From Saccoglossus kowalevskii (lineage: Eukaryota > Hemichordata > Enteropneusta > Harrimaniidae), in NCBI RefSeq assembly GCF_000003605.2, contig NW_003111977.1:1-12444 (forward strand): DNA of 12,444 nucleotides, in the 5' to 3' direction. Below the pieces are notes generated by a model, which was not told the origin of the DNA, did not search any database, and was given only the letters and a program-made list of their open reading frames with translations. The position numbers were made by a program, and so were the translations under genes. Shown here in pieces: positions 1-8,163 of the stretch. Each line of letters starts with the position of its first letter. The stretch's first letter is position 1.

Positions 1-267
1 CCCTGTCTGGGATGTGAATTGTATCACGGTCAACACAGTCTGGGAATGTGAAATATATCACGGACAACCCTGTCAGGAAATGTGAATTAAATCACAGACA
101 ACCCTGGCTGCGAATGTGAATTGTATCACGGTCAACACAGTCTGGGAATGTGAATTATATCACGGACAACATGGTCTGGGTGTGTGAATTGTATCACGGT
201 CAACCCTGTCTGGGAATGTGAATTATATCACGGTCAATCCGGTATGGGAATATGTATTATATCACGG
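1..267. repeat. 34-bp minisatellite, about 8 units
   Basis: The core TCAC(G/A)G recurs at 24, 58, 92, 126, 160, 194, 228 and 262, exactly 34 bp apart each time. Each unit also carries a GGGAATGTGAATT-like block. Units are diverged by a few bases, and variants recur in order: units 1 and 4 share GTATCACGGTCAACACAG, and units 2 and 5 share ATATCACGGACAAC. The array is cut by the left edge of the window, so its full length is unknown. There are no unique spacers, so it is not CRISPR. Confidence 0.95.
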
Positions 268-1316
268 TGGTCTTGGGCTGGTTCATAACTGGTTATCCCA
301 GCATGATTGATGTTGCCATAGTGATGTACTTACTTGGACAATGGTGGGCTACGTCATCCGCATTTCCACGTATACACTTTGCAAACCGAAACAACATACT
401 CTGAAAACATAAAAAATAATATTAGTATTTTCAAGTTTTGATTTCGGTCGTTACTCGCCAAAACAGTGCAATCTGCATGATTCCACCGCAACTGGCGCTC
501 TGTATGTTTCTTTAGCGATTGACTAAATTGTGAACACCCAATACAACTACAGTTCCATAAAACAAAGCGAGGGATTCGCCCTTCACCATGCGCATTTGCG
601 TTTTTAGCATGCGTTGTTATGTATTCAGTGGATATTGGCCTTTTTGACAGTACTTATTGTCCTACATTATTTCAAAAGTCGGGGTTTTAAAAAATGTAAT
701 TTTTCTTTACCATTGCGCTCTATGAAAGTGTTTTTTTGAAAAATACTAGGACAGGTTTCTCAAAATACATCACTGTAACACACAAAATAAAAATGGGACC
801 ATGCCATGGGACAATAGCTTCATGATTTTACAGATAGATAAATGAACACTGCCATTTATGACTAACTTCAACCTTAAGACCCAATATCTTCGCGTGCGAT
901 CCATTCGCGTTAATAATTATCTATTCAATTTTGTTTCTTCACAAGACATTAACGTTTCCAATGAATGTGTGATCTTTCTTAAAATTGAACTTGAACAAAA
1001 CGCTAGCAACTAAATATATATCGCCATACTTAGCTGTAGTCCCATCTTTTTTCAACTTGGCAAAATAAAATGCAATGAACCGTCATTTCAGAGTTACGTC
1101 TGCAATTCTGTGTGTTGTGTATTTTCACCAAATGAAATGTAGTTTTCAATGTCTTTTTAAACTCATGTTGTATATTTCTACACGTCACTGGAACACATCA
1201 ACTCATCAAAATGTATGATAAACCTCAAAACCTGCATAATGTTTGAAATACAACTCTTACTGCGCTCGTTCGGCCGAGATTCCAAAACTATGTACCCATA
1301 TAAACTGCTATATATT
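268..1316. other. AT-rich intergenic stretch, no gene seen
   Basis: I see no open frame with splice sites, no RNA gene and no clear transposon end here. The short open frame starting near 1215 lacks supporting context. Part of the stretch may be 3' flank of the minus-strand gene that ends at 1821. Confidence 0.5.
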
Positions 1317-1322
1317 TTTATT
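1317..1322 (-). promoter_or_regulatory. Candidate poly(A) signal for the minus-strand secreted-protein gene
   Basis: TTTATT on the plus strand reads AATAAA on the minus strand, about 500 nt beyond the TAG at 1823-1821. It was the clearest hexamer I found downstream of that gene. In AT-rich DNA such a hexamer can easily occur by chance. Confidence 0.25.
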
Positions 1323-1412
1323 CTGCATTCGTTTTTCCTGTGTTGGTTTAGTTATGGGACCGGCGCACACTACAGCATCTTGCTCAGCAAAAAATCATTC
1401 GTGGCAGTTTGC

Positions 1413-1523
1413 TTAAGCATGTTGCTGTAGTCTGTGGGCTTGTTTTGGGCCTGATTCCCGTTGTTCGGGGCATAAGCAAAATATCCAACATGTTTGATAA
1501 ATTCTGCCACTCGTGGAATATTC
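1413..1523 (-). other. Possible alternative last exon of the minus-strand gene
   Basis: On the minus strand, ...CACTGTGAG|GAATATTCC offers an acceptor whose phase (0) also fits the donor of exon 4 at 2298. The frame stays open for 36 codons to TAA at 1415-1413 and includes the Cys-rich run YQTCWIFCLC. Its pyrimidine tract is weaker than that of the preferred last exon (1850-1821). Another frame of the same DNA, running to TAG beyond 1413, is open too, so the coding call is weak. Confidence 0.2.
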
Positions 1524-1820
1524 CTCACAGTGTGCGATGGACGAAAGCAACTTGCTCACGACTTTTGCGGAACTGCGCATGCCTGCGGACGACATCACAT
1601 GACAGTTCAAAATGGAAGCGCCCATGGAATCATCGTCTGGAGTGTATTTTGTTCACGTTTTCAGCGACTAAACTGAGTGGAACTCTATCTAAGTTATGAT
1701 AAGATTAACATTTGCGCTTAATGATATATTTCAACATATTTTGGACAACCTCTAACAAATTGATATCTGATATAAAGAAGAACGCCGATCAGTTCTTCGA
1801 TTGTGTTATGCAAATGTTGA

Positions 1821-1850
1821 CTATATCGACCTTTTCCCCGTGATGCAATG
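1821..1850 (-). CDS. Exon 5 of secreted-protein gene (last nine codons)
   Basis: A strong acceptor, TTTTCTGTTGTTTTTTTCAG, is followed in phase 0 by nine codons (HCITGKRSI) and TAG. It adds a third mature Cys (161). The tract is the best in the region, but so short a coding piece cannot be proven by eye. Confidence 0.5.
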   Translation of the reverse strand, partial: HCITGKRSI

Positions 1851-2939
1851 CTGAAAAAAACAACAGAAAACGCTCCAAAGACACGTGCATTTTGTATTCG
1901 AGGTACTGAGAATTCATTGGCACATCATTGGCGCAACAGAAAATTGTACATTGATATAGCGATCTTGAAAAATATCTTAGCTATAATTGTGGTATTTGTT
2001 ATTTGGTAAAATGAAATACACGTGTTATAAAATAAAATAAAAAAGTTTGAAAAACACTGGAAATCAGCCTGAGGATGCCACAACATGTTTGTTACTGCCC
2101 ACTACACAATAATATTCATTTTTTTGAAGACCGCCCTCCCTGGCAGTAAACAAGCAGTCTCAACTTGATTTGAAAATTACATTTTGACTCCTGAATTACA
2201 AGACTATTTTTTTGAATTTGTGACGAGAAGAGACCGGTGGAAAATACACCTCAACGTCACAAGTGAATTGAAAGGTAGCTCACGCCACCACACCTACCAC
2301 CATTTCTATGGACCACCCTATCTCATGGTATTTCTTATGCCAGTTGTAGACACTGTTCCAACTGCACGGTGGCTGCCTTGCTCCAACCCAGTTAGTAGGA
2401 TACACGCATGCTCTCCAGTAGCTTTCTTCCTGTGACGAGGGTGTCTGACAAAATTACAATAACACTGTCAAACACTTATGTACTTCCCGTCCATTTGGAT
2501 CATCACAGTATCATGAATTATGCCTCCATTTTAATTAATTGTTAATTGTGAATCGTAGAAATTTCCTTGACTTCGTCTTTTTGTATAAATACCTTAATAA
2601 TAATTTTGATTCTCCCTACAATATTTCCAACATTCCTTTTCATGCTCCCTCCAGAAATATCCGCTCCGTATATCCCTTCAAACTATCTCTTTGTCATAGT
2701 AATCTCAGAAAATATTCTTTTATCTTTTGATGTCTTGACTTTTTAAATTGTATTTATATTGCTGGTTCAGTAGACATTTTTACGACTCTATCTTCTTTGA
2801 AGACATCTGTTTTAAATGCCATAAGTTGAGCTTTTGGTCTTTCTTTTTATTTTATATTATTTTTGTAAATATTTTTGTATTAGTATTTTATGAGTTCCTG
2901 TAATTGTTGGTATCTCAAATAAGTAAATAAACAAACGAA

Positions 2940-3026
<87 letters not shown>

Positions 3027-5244
3027 ACATCACGACCATCAGTGAAATCAAAACATGTTTCCTTTGGATGGACATGATAGAATTGAACACCACATGATTT
3101 GGGTGGAAAAGGGTAGTTCGCGTAAAAAAAATAAAAAAAATAAGACATACTTACATTTGGCCACCATTCCAACCTCGGTGGGAATCCGAGACGAAAATTT
3201 TTGAACTTGTTACTATTCAATTGCGAAAACGTCAACGGATTTGTGGGTTTCTCAACCAACGGCGCTCTGCAATAGAAAATGAAAAATGTTGCGATGAGAC
3301 GAACTATTTGAAATAAACACTAGTAATTCACAATTATATTACAGCAAATGCGTGATCGGCAATAATCCTCGTACTTCAAAAATTCTGTTACTCGTATATT
3401 ATTAGTTCAGAATAAAAGAAGGTAAGCAACCGTAAGAGAAAAAAAATGAAACACGATAAGGTGTTTATTTTTGTGTATACAGTTGTTACTTTAAAATAAT
3501 TATTATTCGTTATTTTTCTCTTATTCTAATCAAATGATTATTCAGCTAGTTTCTGAAAGCCATAACTTCCAGTACAGACGGAGGTGGCGTCAGCATGCCA
3601 TCTACCTTTGACATTGTTCCTTGTTTTGCCACCGGCGGTCCGCACGTCTGTTGCCTACACTTGAAAAGAATTTACATTTTTACGATACGGGTACGAGTTT
3701 AGAAGCTTATTTCAAAACCATGCTGGAACGCAACTTTTTCTGTCCCCCCCCCCCTTCTTCGGGTCTTCAAAGAATTGTGTATTGTTTATTGCAACTCAGC
3801 TAAGCATAGTCATTTCGTCTTACCTTTTCTTCCTCAGCAAGAATCCGTTACTTTCCTTCCTATCAATGAAGATAGGCATCGGTTCCCATGGTAACATTAC
3901 ATCCTCTTCTACATTTGTTTTATTCTCTGAAAGGGATAACGATGGTCGTTACATTCATTTACTGGTTTTATTTCATTCGTTAAAACTTAGTAAGCGGTTG
4001 TATATCATGAAAATCAGTCTAGTGTTCGTATTTGGGAAGTATTATGTGATTGCACCGCCATTTAATGGCGGCTTGTTTGTACGAGGCGATCGAAGACCGA
4101 ATAAACCAGACCTTGGCTGTCTTAGGAACAGACTCGGTCATCTTACAATGAATGATACAATTTCTCGGGCGGACATCCGGGCATTTTTACCACCTGGCAA
4201 CCATCGCAATGAAAACAATTGCCGAACACTCTACTTTGGGATGGTTGTTGAGACTCCCCTGAGTAGATTACTCTTACATGTGCATCGTCCGAATCGCACG
4301 GTCCCGTGTCTTTGACCTATAGGCCTCTGTTTAGAGGCTTGGCCGAATAAACTTAGACCATGGCTAGCGAAGATGTTACATGTGTAACATATATAAATTT
4401 GGCAGCTCAGGATTACTTCAAAACCGGCTCTTCAACCGACGGTCCACAACAGCTCGCGCAAAGCTCATAGAAGTACGTGAAGTATCGGGCAATCAAATGT
4501 ATATATTTTAAATAGTCATTTTAGAAAAGTCCCATAAAACTCAGGGTTGAAGAAAAACTGAATTGTTTAACCTAGTTATAACGGATTTTTGAAATAATTC
4601 AGAACAACAAAAAATCCCCAACATATTACTTTTTTCAGCCATCAACCTACAATTTGAGATATGGCATAATATCTCTGCCATAGGAACCGAACCTATCATA
4701 TGATATAAGTGTTTATACTACTGACAACATGTGGTCACTATCCACTAAAATACAACCACAATCTTCTATGAAATAAGCTGGTCACGAATTACCGCGTAGA
4801 CAAGATGAAGAACTGACACGTAAAATATCAGGTAAATACGTGAAATAATTTTAATGAAAATCTGAAAATAAAGATTTGTCGTTCAAATAGCGAATCGTTC
4901 GTCCGATTGTTAAAGTGTTATTACATCGTATGTACATCACACTGTGCTATAATATGCAAACATACGCATAGTTTCTATAATCTGTAGTCCGTCACATGAA
5001 AAGCGTTCGTGTCTTCAACTTATTGTCTTACCTTCACATTTATTTGATGAAATTAATCGAATACGGAAATATTTCATCTGAAATCTGACATGATCTGTGA
5101 TGCAGTGTACTTACCATGGTTGAGATTGTGGCGGCTCTCGGCAGATGGTGGTGGAGTAGTTGTTACGTTGGCTGGTAATGGGAAGGAAAACTGCGCGGTA
5201 TAGACCAAAACAATACAGATATAAATCACACAGCGGTGTATCAT
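1821..5244 (-). CDS. Five-exon gene for an unrecognised secreted proprotein (168 aa)
   Basis: The join 5244-5115, 3926-3824, 3266-3155, 2429-2298, 1850-1821 is 507 nt including the stop. Phases 1, 2, 0 and 0 agree at every junction. The protein starts MIHRC, followed by a hydrophobic core (residues 6-15) and a likely signal peptidase site near residues 17-25. A Pro/Thr-rich propeptide follows, with N-glycosylation sequons NVT (26-28) and NKT (45-47). IFIDRKESNGFLLRKKR at 62-78 ends in a furin-type site. The predicted mature part (79-168) has seven Trp and three Cys (123, 137, 161). Secretion and proteolytic maturation are inferred. I do not recognise the family. A growth factor, neuropeptide-like or matrix protein are all possible. 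The upstream TTG codons in frame are not used here because ATG 5244-5242 begins the signal peptide and has G at -3. The first intron carries a transposon copy and the third a LINE fragment. Exons were found by eye, so the last exon is the least certain. Confidence 0.7.
2298..2429 (-). CDS. Exon 4 of secreted-protein gene (Trp/Cys core)
   Basis: The acceptor CCCTCGTCACAG|GAA is in phase 0, matching exon 3. It is followed by 44 codons with Cys123, Cys137 and five Trp (120, 129, 139, 145, 154), then the donor GTG|GTAGGT, phase 0. If this donor were not used, the frame would stop five codons later at 2282-2280, giving a 164-residue product. Confidence 0.68.
2491..2829 (+). pseudogene. LINE ORF2 C-terminal remnant with in-frame stops
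   Basis: The frame reads PFGSSQYHELCLHFN, a TAA at 2536-2538, then RRNFLDFVFLYKYLNNN, followed by SP, PSRNIRS and FKLSLCHSNLRKYSFIF, a TGA at 2728-2730, then CLDFLNC and LSSLKTSVLNAIS up to TGA 2827-2829. From memory, a double Arg, then D-x-x-FLYK-x-x-N, SP and PSR-x-x-RS, and an L-S-S-x-K-x-S-V-L-N ending are characteristic of the region after the reverse transcriptase domain in many animal LINEs. The TGA sits where an Arg codon (CGA) would be expected, consistent with CpG decay. The reverse transcriptase domain itself is absent. Confidence 0.65.
2938..3027. repeat. (AAAT)n microsatellite, about 22 units
   Basis: About 90 bp of uninterrupted AAAT form the 3' end of the LINE fragment. Read on the minus strand it translates as repeating LFIY, which is not a gene. 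Its purity suggests that it is length-variable. Confidence 0.97.
3155..3266 (-). CDS. Exon 3 of secreted-protein gene (start of mature part)
   Basis: The acceptor CATTTTCTATTGCAG|A completes AGA (Arg78), finishing the RKKR site across the junction. Then 37 codons run from APLVEK to EWWPN and end at the donor AAAT|GTAAGT, phase 0. An AG two bases further in would break the phase with exon 2, which supports the first AG. Confidence 0.72.
3744..3754. repeat. Poly-C run (11)
   Basis: Eleven C in a row lie within the second intron of the minus-strand gene. The tract is prone to length error in sequencing and assembly. Confidence 0.9.
3824..3926 (-). CDS. Exon 2 of secreted-protein gene (propeptide)
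   Basis: The acceptor CGTTATCCCTTTCAG|AG completes codon 44 as GAG. The frame is open through 33 codons to AAAAG|GTAAGA, phase 2. It encodes the NKT sequon, an acidic stretch (VEEDV) and most of the basic cleavage site. A 103-nt exon with a good acceptor, a good donor and the right phase is unlikely by chance. Confidence 0.72.
4055..4071. repeat. Short palindrome CCGCCATT-T-AATGGCGG
   Basis: Eight-base arms pair perfectly around one base. It lies just upstream of a transposon copy, in the first intron of the minus-strand gene. No function is inferred. Confidence 0.6.
4161..4480 (+). mobile_element. Inverted-repeat element copy A, truncated, with insertion
   Basis: This shares the left end TTCTCGGGCGGACATCCGGG, then CCTGGCAACC, TTGTTGAGACTC, GTGTAACATATATAAATTTG and CAGGATTACTTCAAA, with the copy at 5621-5947, in the same orientation. 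Its right end is missing after about 4480, and the internal block after TTCAAA is deleted. A 93-bp segment interrupts it (separate entry). It lies in the first intron of the minus-strand gene. Confidence 0.8.
4283..4375. mobile_element. 93-bp insertion nested in element copy A
   Basis: The segment is absent from the other two copies and is flanked by the 9-bp direct repeat TTACATGTG (4274-4282 and 4376-4384), as expected of a target-site duplication. Its ends, CATCGTCCG and the complement of CGAAGATG, are imperfectly inverted. It contains the hairpin GCCTCT-gttt-AGAGGC. Part of it resembles 4095-4118, just outside the host copy: both contain CCGAATAAAC and, a few bases on, AGACC(A/T)TGGCT. 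A non-autonomous hAT-like element is possible. Confidence 0.45.
5115..5244 (-). CDS. Exon 1 of secreted-protein gene (signal peptide)
   Basis: The exon encodes residues 1-43 plus the first base of codon 44. It covers the signal peptide and the start of the Pro/Thr-rich propeptide. It ends at a strong donor, CATG|GTAAGT, in phase 1. Upstream, TTGTTGTCAG just before AACTTAAT could be an acceptor, so the 5' UTR may itself be spliced. Confidence 0.75.
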
Positions 5245-5329
5245 CTCAATATTATTAAGTTCTGACAACAAGCCTTATCGCCATCGCTTTATTATTCTCT
5301 TTTATTTTCAAATTCTATTCGTTGCAGTA

Positions 5330-5450
5330 AGAACGTTCATGTCGACCACGCGCGGAACGCAGTGACACCGTGCGCATGTGAATGAAGCATATAGCAAATG
5401 GAATCCCGTGGGATTACGGGTTGCGTTACATCGCGGTCACTCAACAAATA
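5330..5450 (-). promoter_or_regulatory. CG-rich stretch upstream of the secreted-protein gene
   Basis: This stretch is richer in CpG than its surroundings (CCACGCGCGGAACG, GTGCGCATGT). It lies 90-200 bp upstream of the ATG at 5244. The GTGCGCATG part resembles an NRF1 half-site pair. I see no TATA box. Promoter function is inferred only from position and composition. Confidence 0.25.
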
Positions 5451-5620
5451 CACAACAAGAAGCAATTATCTTTTCTGAGTGGCCCATTATGATTCGTACA
5501 AACGTGTTTATGCGTGTGTCCTGGAGTGTAGAAAGAAAAGCTCGACCGATATGTAACCACAAGCACGGTGGGGTGGCACGAGAGGGCGCCGTGCAATCTA
5601 GATGGAACGTTTGAAGTCAA

Positions 5621-5947
5621 TCCTCGGGGGGACGGACATCCGGGCATTTTCACTGCCTGGCAACCCGCGGCGGTGAAAACAAAGGCTCAAAACTCGCAGA
5701 AAACGGTACTTTGGGGTGATTGTTGAGACTCATCTGAACAGTGCAACAAGATTAGCCATACGTGTGTAACATATATAAATTTGATTGTTCAGGATTACTT
5801 CAAAGTTGAGTTTGTGTTGTTTTCTCGAACTTTCACCGGCTCGACCGGCGTTCCACAGCAGCGCGCACAGAGCCCATAGAAATGCATGTACAGTGGTGCG
5901 CGTCGTAGCAACGTAGAACGTCTGTGATGTAACTCCGCTCCCGAGGA
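5621..5947 (+). mobile_element. Inverted-repeat element copy B (327 bp, MITE-like)
   Basis: It begins TCCTCGGGGGGGACGG and ends with the complement of TCCTCGGGAGCGGA, so the tips are inverted repeats of about 14 bp. TA follows the right end (5948-5949), and AA precedes the left end, where TA would be expected. It is about 330 bp, encodes no transposase and matches the copy at 6653-6982 in reverse complement along its whole length. It fits a non-autonomous DNA transposon with a TA target. Confidence 0.85.
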
Positions 5948-5949
5948 TA

Positions 5950-6650
5950 GCCATCGTCGAAGCAAAAACGTCCCTTTTACGAATAGAGGAAATATCTACA
6001 TCGGTTTCTTTACACAATAATCCTCATCACATAGAAATATTCAGGTTCTAAAATTATGTCTATTTAAGAAAATTCAACCGACAACCAGTTTGACGCTACT
6101 ACTAATTTCTTGTTGGATTTAGTTCTACACGTGACTTAATTGCGTTCAAAAATGTTCCATTTCAAACTGCGCATGCACACACGCTGTGGTTTCTCGAAAT
6201 GCATACTAATTAGGTAACTTGTCGCTGGTAAAAGTTATTGAAAACATTTTGAGCAATGGTACTAGTCTAGGAGTGAAATATCAACGTGCTTCTGCATTCT
6301 CCATGAATTTCGTAACTTTCTATGATCACGTTAAAGAAAAAAACTGTGGCTACTTTCAACAGTTTTCTGAAGTCTGATCAAAACGTGTATCAAAAAACTT
6401 TTACATCAGTTTTTAGGTCCATTTTTTTCAGCTCGTAACGATCAGTCAATTTAGAATATCATGTATGCTATCGAAAACCATTTTGGCACAATTTTACTGA
6501 AAAGACGAGTTTTCCAATCGTCACGAATGTTATTTTATGCAAATGATATGATTATTTCAACCAATCGTATTATGCACCCCAGCACAGCCCTTTTCTAAAT
6601 ACAGCGAGCCGAATAGTGAACACGTAGAGCGTTTATATGCGCTTTGTACC
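5950..6650. other. Spacer between the inverted copies B and C, no gene seen
   Basis: This is 0.7 kb of AT-rich unique-looking DNA between the inverted copies. I see no exon with splice sites and no RNA gene. It includes TGCGCATGC near 6171, which may be chance. Confidence 0.5.
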
Positions 6651-6652
6651 TA

Positions 6653-6982
6653 TCCTCGGGGGCGGAGCTACGTCACAGACGTTCCACGTTGCTAAGACGC
6701 GCACCACTGTACCACGTTTTTCTAAAGGCTCTGCGCGCGCTGCTGATGAACGCGGAACGCCGAGCGAAGAGCTGGTGAATATTCGAAAAAACAACAGGAA
6801 CTCAACTTTGAAGTAATCTTGAACAATGAAATTTATATGCGTTACACACGCAGCGTCTTGTTACACTGTTCAGGTAGTCTCAACAACCATCCCTAAGTAC
6901 CGTTTTCTGATAGTTTTCGGCCTTTGTTTTCACCGTGATGGTTGCCACGCGGTGAAAATTTCCGGATGTCCGCCCCCGAGAA
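6653..6982 (-). mobile_element. Inverted-repeat element copy C (330 bp), reverse orientation
   Basis: The left tip is TCCTCGGGGGCGGA and the right tip is the complement of TTCTCGGGGGCGGA. The dinucleotide TA flanks it on both sides (6651-6652 and 6983-6984), the expected target duplication. It is the reverse complement of the copy at 5621-5947, sharing the blocks GTCACAGACGTTC, TTGAAGTAATCTTGAACA and CCGGATGTCCGC. Confidence 0.87.
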
Positions 6983-6984
6983 TA

Positions 6985-8140
6985 TGTGCTATATGGAATG
7001 TATAAGCAAGGTTTTTACGGTGTGATGTTAATAATAATAATGTTTATTTGAAATATACAAGAAAATAATATAGTCAGATATTAAGTTTGCATCGCGGATT
7101 TGATTTGTATTGCCATTTGCGATCTAGTAAAGACAGTCATGCGTAGGTGAGCGAATAGAGGGTGAAACACGCTCAGACGTGGAAAATACGATGTTCGAGT
7201 ACATATAGACATGATTCAGACGACAAAGCTACCCCGTACGGGTGATGATGGGAGTTATATTTGCATCTGGGGTGTGGTCGTTGTACAGCGATCAAAACGT
7301 ACTTACTAAAGTGATTGTGTACTTAGTTCAATACAATAGGTATATTTCTAATAAATGTTGTGGTACACATATTTTTTAATATTCCTGAATACAAAGGGCG
7401 ACAAAAAAGGCATTATTGAGGTTCATCATATACTATCCTCAACAGGTATACCTTCATTAATAGTAAATAAAGATACTCGTATATGAGAAATAAAAAAAAT
7501 AATGAGGCGCGATAGTTAAAAGGCGCTTAACGTTTTTTACAGTTTTCAACGACTGGATAATGGATTACGACTAGGACTTATTGATAGTCGTCTCCTCGTG
7601 GTACCGTGTTTATTACAGACAAGTGTTTTGTGTACTACCAAACGGGGGGTCTGAGTTGCTAGTACTCTGCAAGGAACGTTTTGCTAGAAAAGCCGTGCGG
7701 GGTGTTATTGTAATAACAGTTATTTACAGGTTGCACAACGATTCTCGCAAACCTTTGATTGTCATTGTTACGTGTCGTTGCCCTGTAGATATTTAAGTGG
7801 GACGGGAAGCGATGTGAAATACTGTATAGTTATTGACTGCTGATGTCAAATGGGTCGGCCATGCGATTCATTTTATCATAACCTTTCAATAATCACTCGC
7901 TCTTTTGAAGGGAAATGTTGAGTTGTCCCGTCGCGAATTGGGCCGACCTGATAGAACGTGCAAAAATGTAGTTGTCGATTTGAAAATGAGAACCGTTTTG
8001 TTCGGAATTAATGCAATGAACCTGTTGTGAGACAGGGGAACAATGCGTCCATAACGGTGAGATCAATTCGTTATAGAAAATTGTCTAGGGTGACAAAGCA
8101 TGTCATCACAATTAAACACCAGGCGCGTGATCACGAAAGT
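6985..8140. other. Intergenic region upstream of alpha-tubulin, no gene seen
   Basis: AT-rich DNA including a short TAA run near 7030. The open frame at 7581-7796 has no recognisable product and no supporting splice or start context. The 200-300 bp nearest the tubulin promoter may hold distal regulatory sites, but I cannot identify any. Confidence 0.5.
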
Positions 8141-8145
8141 CCAAT
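8141..8145 (+). promoter_or_regulatory. CCAAT box of the alpha-tubulin promoter
   Basis: CCAAT lies 55 bp upstream of the TATA box and 85 bp upstream of the estimated start site, a normal distance for an NF-Y site. It directly precedes the two X-box-like motifs. Confidence 0.45.
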
Positions 8146-8159
8146 AAGTTCATGGCAAC
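8146..8159 (+). promoter_or_regulatory. X-box-like motif 1 (weaker)
   Basis: AAGTTCATGGCAAC matches the nematode ciliary X-box pattern RYYNYYATRRNRAC at all but two positions. The right half-site GGCAAC is perfect. It lies 18 bp upstream of a full match. Confidence 0.4.
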
Positions 8160-8163
8160 CTTT

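Larger units (their letters stand above)
2491..3027 (+). mobile_element. 5'-truncated non-LTR retrotransposon (LINE) fragment
   Basis: The last part of a LINE ORF2 (see the pseudogene entry) is followed by an AT-rich 3' tail and a terminal (AAAT)n tract, the arrangement of a 5'-truncated LINE copy. The 5' boundary is uncertain; the frame may extend back to about 2461. It lies antisense in the third intron of the minus-strand gene, close to the acceptor of exon 4. The clade (CR1/L2/Jockey-like) cannot be settled without a search. Confidence 0.65.

Noticed and set aside
1-267. CRISPR array
   Set aside because: The 34-bp units are contiguous with no unique spacers, and the DNA is animal nuclear.
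1409-1699. Plus-strand frame starting with a hydrophobic, signal-like stretch
   Set aside because: It starts at TTG with no ATG or clear acceptor, and all strands here are partly open; not supported.
2857-3259. Minus-strand frames with long repeating LFIY
   Set aside because: The repeat is translation of the (AAAT)n tract. Only the 3155-3266 portion is kept, as an exon.
3782-4315. 177-residue plus-strand open frame
   Set aside because: It runs antisense over exon 2 of the minus-strand gene and into a transposon copy; it has no family likeness.
5730-6017. 95-residue minus-strand open frame
   Set aside because: It lies mostly in transposon copy B, and the sister copy does not preserve the frame as a protein would.
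5621-6982. Single composite transposon using copies B and C as ends
   Set aside because: The outer flanks do not form a duplication, while copy C alone has a proper TA duplication; separate insertions fit better.
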